Below, in pieces: positions 7,131 through 15,142 of a stretch of 15,142 bases of DNA. The stretch is taken from positions 1-15,142 of the forward strand of contig JAKAXG010000030.1 of the NCBI GenBank assembly GCA_021827225.1, written 5' to 3'. A program made the translations under genes and the position numbers. The notes under the pieces are model-generated. The model had not been told where the DNA came from. It saw nothing but the letters and a program-made list of their open reading frames with translations, and did not search any database. The stretch's first letter is position 1, and every line of letters begins with the position of its first letter. The DNA is from Actinomycetes bacterium (lineage in GTDB: Bacteria > Actinomycetota > Acidimicrobiia > Acidimicrobiales > Palsa-688).

Positions 7131-10100
7131 GAACATCAGCTCCTTCAACGGTCTCCCCGGCCCCCGGTGACCGGTCGAACAGCGCCAGCACCTCGGCCGT
7201 GTGGGCCTCGCACGACGCCCGGTCGGCGGCCTCGAGGTTCAGCCTCAGGAGCGGCTCGGTGTTGGACGGCCTCAGGTTGAACCACCAGTCGCCCAGATCG
7301 ACGGTCAGGCCGTCCAGGCGGTCCTGGCGGGCCGAGGGGAACTCCGACGCGAAGTGCGACGCCACCCTCTCGATGACCTCCGCCGGGTCGTCCACCTCGG
7401 TGTTGATCTCCCCGGAGTCGGCGTAGCGCTCGAAGTCGCCCCGGATCTCCGACAACGGGCGGCCCGACCGGCTGAGCACCTCCAGCACCACCAGGGCGGC
7501 GATGGACCCCGAGTCCGCCCGGTAGTTGTCCCGGAAGTAGTAGTGGCCGGAGTGCTCCCCGCCGAAGAGGGCGTCGGTGTCGGCCATGACCGCCTTGATG
7601 TAGGAATGGCCCACCCGGGTCCGGACCGGGGTGCCGCCCCGTTCCTTGATTATCTCCGGGACCGCCTTGGAGCAGATCAGGTTGTGCAGGATGGTGGCGC
7701 CCGGGTGCTTGTCGAGCATGGCCGCCGCCACCATGGCGGTGGTCGTCGATCCCGACACCGGATGGCCCAGGTCGTCCACCAAGAAGCAGCGGTCGGCGTC
7801 ACCGTCGAAGGCCAGCCCCACGTCGGCGCCGGTCTCGCGGATGCGGGCCTGCAGGGCGGTCAGGTTCTCCGGCTGGATGGGGTCGGCCGGGTGGTTGGGG
7901 AAGGTGCCGTCGAGCTCGGCGAAGAGGATCTCCAGCTGGAACGGCAGGCCCTCGAACACGGCCGGCACGACGTGGCCGCCCATGCCGTTGGCCGTGTCGG
8001 CCACCACCTTCAACGGCCTCAGCGCCCCGGCGTCGACGAAGGAGCGCACCTTGGCCGCGTAGTCGGCGAGCACGTCAGCCGAGCTCACCGACCCCGACCG
8101 TCCGCCCTCGGGGACCCCCGCCTGGCCGCCCCCGGAGAGCAGGGCGGCCACCGCCCGCTTGATCTCCTGAAGGCCGGTGTCGGCGCCGATGGGCCGGGCC
8201 CCGGACCGGCACAGCTTGATGCCGTTGTACTGGGCCGGGTTGTGGGAGGCGGTGAACATGGCCCCCGGTGCGTTCAGGCTTCCCGACGCGAAGTACATCT
8301 CGTCGGTGGAGCACAGCCCCAGGTCGACCACGTCGACCCCGGCCGCCGTGACCCCTTCGGAGAACGCCCTCACCAGGTCCGGTCCCGACGGTCTCATATC
8401 CCGCGCCACCAGGATCCTGGGGGCCTCGGCGAAGCGGGCGAAAGCCTCGCCGACCGCTCGGGCCAGATCGCTGTTCATCTGGTCGGGGACGGTCCCGCGG
8501 ATGTCGTAAGCCTTGAAGATCCGGTCCAGGTATGTGAGATCGGGAGGAGCCATGCGCCCCGGAACCTTACCGTCCTCGCCCACCTCGGCCCACGTGATGA
8601 CCCGGCGCCGCCGGCGGCGGCCGGCGGCGAAGGCGACGGGAGGCGCCTTCCACAGGTAGCCGAGGATTCCGAGCCCCACCAGCGACAGGGCCAGTCCGGC
8701 CCAGTCGACGGCGGTGTGGCCGTAGTCGAGGGTGACGTGGTTGGCCGTGGGAATGACGACCATCAGGTTGGGAGCCACCCGGTAGACCCCCTTGGCGCCG
8801 GTCACGTGCCAGTTGGGGAAGTACGACACCCGTACCAGGACCGGGACCCCGGTCTGATCGACGTTGAACGACACCGACTGGTTGGTCTGCTTGATGGCGC
8901 TCACCTGCACCGGCGGCAGCGGGCGGCGGGGCGGGTTGGCGTCGTAGGGTGCCACCCGGGCCCAGCTGGAGGGCCCCGACTGGGCCTCGTAGACGTCCCA
9001 GCGGGCGGGATCCAGGTACCACGACTCCGACGCCTTCAGCCACTGCGCGTTGGAGACGCCCTTCATCACCACCGGCTGGTTCACCAGCGGGGTGACCAGC
9101 GCCGAGTCGAGGACCTCGTAGATCTTCCACGTCCGCTGCTTGACCTGCGAGGTGGAACCGGTGGTGTAGGTGACGGGGTAGGGGCCGACGGTGGCGATGA
9201 GGCGCAGGTTGCTGTCGGCGTCGGCGGCGGCCTCGATGGTCGGCGTCTCGGCCATGAAGTACCTGACCCCGAGCATCTGCAGGTGCTGGACGCCCTCGGC
9301 CACGTCCGGTCCGGACGGGTAGTCGAGGCCCCGGACCGGGTTGGCCGGCTGCTGCGACAGTTCGGCGGCGTTCAGGAAGTGGTAGGGGGTGGTGGCCGAC
9401 GACTCGTAGTACAGGCCCTCCTGGGAGCCGATACAGCCGTTGGTCCAGTAGGGCAGCAGCATCAGGGCGTCCGGGGTTCCCATCTGGTCCAGTTCCGGCT
9501 CGTACTGCCACATGGCCCGGCCGCACCCGAACTGCGGGTCTGCGCCGATCTTCTTCATCTCGTTGACCAGGGCGAAGTACTCGGCGCGCCGGGACTTGCC
9601 GGAGTTCTGGTAGCCGGAGTAGTTCCAGTACACCCAGTCGGGGATGAACGAGGTGTCGGTGCTCTTGATGCCGAGCCAGTCGTACTCGCCGCTCGCCGTG
9701 GTGTGGCCGAACGGCAGGTAGTGCAGCGGGTAGAGCACCCACACGAACGCCACCAGCACCGTGACGATGGGGATGCTCACGTAGCCGCGGGACCCGTCGC
9801 TCGCCCGGGACCCGATCATCTCCACGATGAGCGATCCCACCTCGGCGAAGGCGACCCCGGCGAGGAGGTAGAGGCAGAGGAACCAGAAGGGGAGCACCCG
9901 GGCGTTCCAGAGCCGGGCCGGCGGAGCCACGACGAAGATCAGGGCGGCCAGGCCGGTCATCAGGCCGAGGAAGACGCCGACGCGGTTGTAGCGGGCCGCG
10001 CTGAGCAGGAACCCCACGCCGGCCAGCACGAACAGCCAGGTGTCGTGGGCGGGGAACAGGGTCGAGACGTAGGTGGTGACCTTCCCGTACCCCATGTTGG

Positions 10101-10953
10101 TGGCGTAGGGCAGGCGCCAGTAGAAGGGCAGGGCCCAGAAGGCGATCAGGGCCCCGGCGGTGAGGCCGACCGGGACGGCCCACTGCAGGCGCCTCCAGTC
10201 GAAGTTGGTGACCAGGCTCATCACCGTGAGCACGATGGCCCCGCCGATGGCGAAGAACAGCGGGAGTATGTGGCACAGGCCGGTGAGGGCCAGGACCACC
10301 GACGCCGACGCCCGGTGCCGGCCGGTTTCGAGGCCCCGGGCGACCAGGCCGAGGAACAGCAGGGCGAACGACAGCGAGATGGAGAAGCTGAACTCGCCGG
10401 CCATCGTCGAGGCGATGTTGCCGCCGTAGATGGTGAATTCCCGGGAAAAAAGGTAGGGAAGGGTGGCGGCCGCCAGCACCGCGGGCATCGGGAAGCGGAC
10501 GCGTGCCAGCCGCCCGAAGGCCCAGGCGGCGATGGGCAGGGTCAACAGCCCGAGGACCGTGATCAGCTTGAAGGCGATGTTGTACGGGATGATGTACGAC
10601 AGCAGGGCGATCGAGATGATCGGCACCGGGAAGTAGTAGGTGAGGACGGGGAAGCCGTCGTACCAGTCGGGGGTCCACCCGGTTATCTGCAGGTGCGGTA
10701 GCAGGGCCCGCTTGACGTAGGCGGGCAGCCAGACGTGGGCGCCCATGTCCCCGCCGGCGGGCGTGGTGTTCTTGAACAGCTGCGAGGGCTGCAGCTCTTT
10801 GAACGTGAAGGCCACGCAGGCCGCGACCACCGCGAACGTCACGACCGCTTCCGGCCGGACTTTTTCCCGGAGTCGCTCCCACCGCGGCCGGTCCGAGTCC
10901 GGTGGCCAGATGCCTTCGTCCTCGGCGCTGTCGAGGGTCTCGGTCGCCGTCAT
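7120..10953 (-). CDS. Fusion: PTPS_related/GT-C-like membrane protein + phosphomannomutase/phosphoglucomutase
   Basis: One uninterrupted frame of 1277 residues. Residues 1-410 carry about 11 membrane helices (the first near 34-52) with the GGDMGAHVW motif at 67-75, resembling the PTPS_related membrane family (PF10131). Residues about 411-750 form a large, probably extracytoplasmic domain. A last helix (751-768) is followed by six arginines (779-784), placing what follows in the cytosol by the positive-inside rule. From M801 on comes a complete alpha-D-phosphohexomutase: TASHNP at 901-906 (phosphoserine S903), metal loop DGDADR at 1050-1055, sugar loop GEHSGH at 1132-1137 and phosphate loop RPSNTEP at 1228-1234. 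This half should convert mannose-6-P to mannose-1-P and is the counterpart of ManB (Rv3257c), which is a separate protein in mycobacteria. The internal ATG at 8553 could yield a free 477-residue mutase, but only a weak AAGG precedes it. The first ATG has a G-rich stretch upstream. A lost stop codon or a sequencing error is the main alternative to a true fusion. Confidence 0.85.
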   Translation of the reverse strand: MTATETLDSAEDEGIWPPDSDRPRWERLREKVRPEAVVTFAVVAACVAFTFKELQPSQLFKNTTPAGGDMGAHVWLPAYVKRALLPHLQITGWTPDWYDGFPVLTYYFPVPIISIALLSYIIPYNIAFKLITVLGLLTLPIAAWAFGRLARVRFPMPAVLAAATLPYLFSREFTIYGGNIASTMAGEFSFSISLSFALLFLGLVARGLETGRHRASASVVLALTGLCHILPLFFAIGGAIVLTVMSLVTNFDWRRLQWAVPVGLTAGALIAFWALPFYWRLPYATNMGYGKVTTYVSTLFPAHDTWLFVLAGVGFLLSAARYNRVGVFLGLMTGLAALIFVVAPPARLWNARVLPFWFLCLYLLAGVAFAEVGSLIVEMIGSRASDGSRGYVSIPIVTVLVAFVWVLYPLHYLPFGHTTASGEYDWLGIKSTDTSFIPDWVYWNYSGYQNSGKSRRAEYFALVNEMKKIGADPQFGCGRAMWQYEPELDQMGTPDALMLLPYWTNGCIGSQEGLYYESSATTPYHFLNAAELSQQPANPVRGLDYPSGPDVAEGVQHLQMLGVRYFMAETPTIEAAADADSNLRLIATVGPYPVTYTTGSTSQVKQRTWKIYEVLDSALVTPLVNQPVVMKGVSNAQWLKASESWYLDPARWDVYEAQSGPSSWARVAPYDANPPRRPLPPVQVSAIKQTNQSVSFNVDQTGVPVLVRVSYFPNWHVTGAKGVYRVAPNLMVVIPTANHVTLDYGHTAVDWAGLALSLVGLGILGYLWKAPPVAFAAGRRRRRRVITWAEVGEDGKVPGRMAPPDLTYLDRIFKAYDIRGTVPDQMNSDLARAVGEAFARFAEAPRILVARDMRPSGPDLVRAFSEGVTAAGVDVVDLGLCSTDEMYFASGSLNAPGAMFTASHNPAQYNGIKLCRSGARPIGADTGLQEIKRAVAALLSGGGQAGVPEGGRSGSVSSADVLADYAAKVRSFVDAGALRPLKVVADTANGMGGHVVPAVFEGLPFQLEILFAELDGTFPNHPADPIQPENLTALQARIRETGADVGLAFDGDADRCFLVDDLGHPVSGSTTTAMVAAAMLDKHPGATILHNLICSKAVPEIIKERGGTPVRTRVGHSYIKAVMADTDALFGGEHSGHYYFRDNYRADSGSIAALVVLEVLSRSGRPLSEIRGDFERYADSGEINTEVDDPAEVIERVASHFASEFPSARQDRLDGLTVDLGDWWFNLRPSNTEPLLRLNLEAADRASCEAHTAEVLALFDRSPGAGETVEGADVHGA

Positions 10954-11002
10954 CCGCCCCCCATCCTGCCCGTTCGGGCAGCCCGCCGGGGGGTCAAGGC
11001 GG

Positions 11003-11191
11003 TCAGGCGCTGGCGGAGGCGAGACCCAGAACCGACTCGAGGCTCAGGGAACCCTCCATGCCCTGCCACCACCGCCGGTCGCAGTGGGAGCAGCTGAACA
11101 TGGTCACGGGTTCGCCGCCAACCTGGATCTCGATCACGACGAGCTGACGGGTGCGGCAGGCCGGGCATTTCATCACCCGGAATGTCGGCAT
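11003..11191 (-). CDS. Small zinc-ribbon protein
   Basis: The product is a 62-residue protein with two cysteine pairs, CPAC at 9-12 and CSHC at 34-37, followed by DRRWW. The spacing and the short beta-rich stretch between the pairs (LVVIEIQVGG, then VTMFSC) are those of a zinc ribbon. No further domain is present and I cannot assign a function; nucleic-acid or protein contact is only a generic possibility. The ATG at 11191 begins 21 nt after the stop of the protease gene and the stop lies 49 nt before the fusion gene, so it fits within the same operon. A second ATG at 11173 (residue 7) would also leave all four cysteines. The even cysteine spacing and tight gene context make it more credible than a chance ORF. 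Confidence 0.75.
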   Translation of the reverse strand: MPTFRVMKCPACRTRQLVVIEIQVGGEPVTMFSCSHCDRRWWQGMEGSLSLESVLGLASASA

Positions 11192-11212
11192 CCGACGCCC
11201 GGATCTTGACCG

Positions 11213-11983
11213 TTAATGCAGGTGGACCGAGCTCAGCACGGCCGCCGCGTTGAACGCCATGTGGGCTCCTATGGACGGCCCCAACCGGCCCGTGTACCAG
11301 GCCAGGGCGCCGAAGACCATCCCGACCGCGGCCAGGCCCAGGAACTGCACCGGCTCGAAGTGGGCCAGCCCGAACAGCAGCCCGCTCACCACGATGGCCA
11401 CCGGGGCCGGGAAGGCGCCGGCCAGCGACCGCAGGAGGAGCCCGCGGAAGAACAGCTCCTCCACCAGCGGCGCCCCCACGGCCAGGAACACCAGGATGAC
11501 GGCGGCGGCGACGACTGTGTGCGCGGCGCCGGTGTCGCGGGTGGTGGGCTGGCTGAGCTGGTGGCTCAGGTTCCGGTCGAGGTACTCCAGGGGCAGGTAC
11601 AGGAGCTTGACCAGCCCGTACTGGCACGCCAGCCCCACCGCCGCCCCGACGGGCAGGTCCCACCACGCCCCCAGCCGGAACCCGTAGTCGTGGTCGAGCC
11701 GGCCGGTTCCCCGAACCCGGCTGAACCAGATGGCGGCGCCGATCAGGGCCGCCCAGAGGCCCACCAGGTCGGCCACGGTGACAGCGACGGGGATCGGGGC
11801 CGGAGACGACGTCCGGTAGCCGGTCGCCTGCTCGGCGACCGAGGCGGTGATGGTGGAGAGCACCAGCCCGGCGGCGAAGCCCATGAGGGCGGCCCCGATC
11901 CCGGCCCAGGCGGCCGGCAGCTGGGGGCGGGGGGACGGCTCCGGGCTCAGCGGGTCAGGAGACGAGGGTGGCGGGTGGCTCAT
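11213..11983 (-). CDS. CPBP-family (CAAX/ABI) intramembrane metalloprotease
   Basis: This is a multi-pass membrane protein of 256 residues with a proline-rich cytosolic N-terminus (about 1-24). The family signature is intact: EExxFRG as VEELFFRG at 174-181 (E175, E176), a histidine in FGLAHFEP (H208), and HMAFN at 241-245. In Rce1/CPBP enzymes these glutamates and histidines hold the catalytic water or metal within the membrane. Family members process prenylated proteins, export bacteriocins or serve unknown roles, and nothing here identifies the substrate. I chose the ATG at 11983, which lies 29 nt inside the end of the DUF3499 gene. It has no clear ribosome binding site, so translation may depend on coupling. 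The frame is open further upstream to 12079, but that part overlaps DUF3499 and does not look like the family. In mycobacteria no such gene lies between DUF3499 and manB. Confidence 0.88.
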   Translation of the reverse strand: MSHPPPSSPDPLSPEPSPRPQLPAAWAGIGAALMGFAAGLVLSTITASVAEQATGYRTSSPAPIPVAVTVADLVGLWAALIGAAIWFSRVRGTGRLDHDYGFRLGAWWDLPVGAAVGLACQYGLVKLLYLPLEYLDRNLSHQLSQPTTRDTGAAHTVVAAAVILVFLAVGAPLVEELFFRGLLLRSLAGAFPAPVAIVVSGLLFGLAHFEPVQFLGLAAVGMVFGALAWYTGRLGPSIGAHMAFNAAAVLSSVHLH

Positions 11984-12194
11984 AGCGCGACGGCCGAGCG
12001 ACCCTGCGGTCCACCTGGGTCCAGCCCTGGGGGGCCCGGAGCTTGGAAGCGTGACCGGCGCACAGGCCCCACTGGTCACCGCTGTCGGACGGGGCGTCGT
12101 CCAGCCACACCCGCTGCCCGGCGTAGTCGTAGGTCAACCAGGCGACCGTCTGGCCCTGGCAACCGGGGCGAGCGCAGATCGGCCGGCGGTCCAT
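11955..12194 (-). CDS. DUF3499 family protein
   Basis: This is a short protein of 79 residues matching the actinobacterial DUF3499 family: CARPGC at 7-12, AWLTYDYAGQRVWLD at 18-32, LCAGHASKLRAPQGW at 44-58. C7, C12, C45 and H48 form a plausible metal site. The family's function is unknown. The mycobacterial member (Rv3258c) is noticeably longer and lies next to manB, so this copy is a short form whose C-terminus ends soon after the conserved PQGW. The ATG at 12194-12192 is 6 nt after a TAGGAT hexamer with no Shine-Dalgarno sequence, which suggests a leaderless message. It appears to be the first gene of the minus-strand operon that runs through the protease, zinc ribbon, mutase fusion, Trm112-like and isomerase genes. 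Confidence 0.85.
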   Translation of the reverse strand: MDRRPICARPGCQGQTVAWLTYDYAGQRVWLDDAPSDSGDQWGLCAGHASKLRAPQGWTQVDRRVARPSRYEPPATLVS

Positions 12195-12200
12195 GGAGAA

Positions 12201-12206
12201 ATCCTA
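12201..12206 (-). promoter_or_regulatory. -10-like hexamer (TAGGAT) for the DUF3499-mannose operon
   Basis: TAGGAT on the minus strand fits TANNNT and ends 6 nt before the DUF3499 ATG, so transcription would begin at or next to the start codon. No -35 hexamer of TTGACA type is seen at the usual distance. This would be the main promoter for the six-gene minus-strand block. Confidence 0.45.
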
Positions 12207-12241
12207 CCGGGACCTCCGACCCTATATGGGGTACCTCGGCC

Positions 12242-12247
12242 TACGAT
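12242..12247 (+). promoter_or_regulatory. -10-like hexamer (TACGAT) for leaderless ftsH transcription
   Basis: TACGAT fits TANNNT and ends 7 nt before the ATG at 12255. It overlaps an in-frame upstream ATG at 12246; if it is the -10 element that upstream ATG cannot be in the message, which decides for 12255 as the start. GGAG at 12248-12251 is only 3 nt from the ATG, too close to be a good ribosome binding site. Confidence 0.4.
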
Positions 12248-12254
12248 GGAGCCC

Positions 12255-14204
<1,950 letters not shown>

Positions 14205-14212
14205 AGCCCAGA

Positions 14213-14244
14213 GGCTGCCCCGTTGTCCTTGGACCGGGGCAGCC
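14213..14244. terminator. Perfect 10-bp hairpin between convergent ftsH and DUF5719 genes
   Basis: GGCTGCCCCG at 14213-14222 pairs without mismatch with CGGGGCAGCC at 14235-14244 around a 12-nt loop. It starts 8 nt after the ftsH stop and lies 45 nt beyond the stop of the opposing gene. Only a short ATT follows on the plus strand, so there is no real U-tract. Position and perfect symmetry suggest a terminator that could act in both directions. Confidence 0.65.
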
Positions 14245-14289
14245 ATTCGGGCGACCGGTCCTCGCGCGGCCAAGCCGCAGACACGGCGT

Positions 14290-15142
14290 TCAGCTCAGCG
14301 GGATGCCGAAGCTGAGCCCGATCCCTCCGTGCGCCCCGTAGATGTCGTACTCGGCGTAGATCGGCCCGGTGGCCCGGACGTCGAGCGCCCCGCCGACACC
14401 TGATGGCAGGGTGACGTCGACCCGCCCCCCGGCCGGCACCGACCTCTCCACCCCGACCGACGAGCCCAGGCCGGCCACCCGCACCCCCACGGCGGTGGCG
14501 CCCGGGTTGGAGATCACCACATGCCCCTGGTGTCCGCTGTCGGTCAGAGCGGCCGGGAGCAGCCAGTCGGGTGCGGCCAGGCGGCCGCCGAGAAGCTGGC
14601 CGACCCCGCTCCTGGTGCCGCCCGGGACGGGCGCCTGCACCGCGGTGATGACCCGGGCGGCGACCACGGGCACGCCGTTGACGCTCGTCAGCGTGGCGGT
14701 GTGGGGCACCCCCGCCGGTATGCGGGCCTGCTGCTCGGACACGATGGGAACCACCTGGTAGGGCCCCACGTTGACCGACAACGGCTCCGCCGATCCCTGC
14801 TGCAGGCCGATCGACAGGCGCACGTCGGCCGCCTGCGGGCCGGGGTTGTAGATGACGTACTGCTCACCGATGCCGTTCCCGGCCAGCCCGTCGGGCCACA
14901 CCCACGACCGGCCGGCGGACGGGGCGCCCAGGGTGACGTCGTTGCCGGTGACCGGCACCGCCGGGTCCGCCAGGGGGGCGTTGCCGGCCGGGGTGCCGAC
15001 CAGGGGCGACCCCGACGGCGGCGGGGTGACCCAGGTCGTCTCCCAGGCCACGATGCTGCCGGTCCGGGCCGATGCCGTCACCGCGATGGACGACCGCCGC
15101 CGCAGCTGGGAACGGAGATCCACCCCTACCAGGCCCCCTGCC
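14290..15142 (-). CDS. DUF5719-like secreted/surface protein, C-terminal part (runs off the right edge)
   Basis: The last 283 residues of a beta-rich protein are visible, and the frame continues past base 15142 without a stop. A GTG at 15123 is in frame but the residues before it (GGLVGVDL) read on smoothly, so the true start is probably outside the window. The sequence resembles the actinobacterial DUF5719 family: SQLRRRSSIAVTASARTG near the visible N-terminus, then repeated short strands with EQYVIYNPGPQAADVRL and QGHVVISNPGATAVGVRV. These two 'NPG' segments look like a duplicated beta-sandwich module. No catalytic motif, membrane helix or anchor is seen in this part. In Streptomyces, relatives are exported and lie in the wider manB region, which supports the assignment. 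Function is unknown. Confidence 0.7.
   Translation of the reverse strand, partial: AGGLVGVDLRSQLRRRSSIAVTASARTGSIVAWETTWVTPPPSGSPLVGTPAGNAPLADPAVPVTGNDVTLGAPSAGRSWVWPDGLAGNGIGEQYVIYNPGPQAADVRLSIGLQQGSAEPLSVNVGPYQVVPIVSEQQARIPAGVPHTATLTSVNGVPVVAARVITAVQAPVPGGTRSGVGQLLGGRLAAPDWLLPAALTDSGHQGHVVISNPGATAVGVRVAGLGSSVGVERSVPAGGRVDVTLPSGVGGALDVRATGPIYAEYDIYGAHGGIGLSFGIPLS

Noticed and set aside
7201..10701. 1166-codon open frame on the plus strand opposite the mutase fusion
   Set aside because: It is striking in length, but its translation is a shadow of the GC-biased opposite strand. No motif, membrane pattern or ribosome binding site supports it, whereas the minus strand has clear catalytic motifs.

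Overview
The window is a strongly GC-rich, gene-dense bacterial chromosome segment. The gene set and order point to a high-GC actinobacterium, and the deep-branching flavour of the proteins suggests an Acidimicrobiia-like lineage; that placement is inference. The main marker is the run DUF3499 - phosphomannomutase - Trm112-like protein - SIS-family sugar-phosphate isomerase. It matches the mycobacterial Rv3258c-Rv3257c-Rv3256c region and its Streptomyces counterpart, where a response regulator and secA also lie in the wider neighbourhood. I see no phage, transposon, CRISPR, tRNA or rRNA.

Left part, minus strand: secA (449-3232) is followed after 12 nt by the start of prfB (436 to beyond base 1). 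A 160-bp gap separates secA from a divergently transcribed DUF2079 multi-pass membrane protein (3393-4871, +). This gene converges on a NarL/LuxR-type response regulator (4868-5548, -), and the two stop codons overlap in one CTAG.

Middle part, all minus strand and probably one operon: DUF3499 (12194-11955), a CPBP intramembrane protease (11983-11213), a small zinc ribbon (11191-11003), a 1277-residue fusion of a PTPS_related/GT-C-like membrane protein to a complete phosphomannomutase/phosphoglucomutase (10953-7120), a Trm112-like protein (7130-6876) and a bifunctional phosphoglucose/phosphomannose isomerase (6879-5821). Three of the junctions are overlaps. The isomerase and mutase together would take fructose-6-P to mannose-6-P and then mannose-1-P, towards GDP-mannose and cell-surface glycans. 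The fused and neighbouring membrane proteins fit an envelope-glycan role.

Between the isomerase and the response regulator (5549-5820) no gene is seen. The minus strand there can fold into a GC-rich terminator-like hairpin and then four consecutive hairpin domains, which makes it the best candidate for an undescribed structured RNA.

Right part: ftsH (12255-14204, +) is divergent from DUF3499 across only 60 bp. Both genes have a -10-like hexamer 6-7 nt before the ATG, as expected for leaderless transcripts. ftsH ends at a 10-bp perfect hairpin facing a DUF5719-like gene (minus strand) that runs off the right edge.

The points most worth a second look are the membrane protein-phosphomannomutase fusion and the structured intergenic RNA. 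Most of the remainder is conserved actinobacterial housekeeping sequence.
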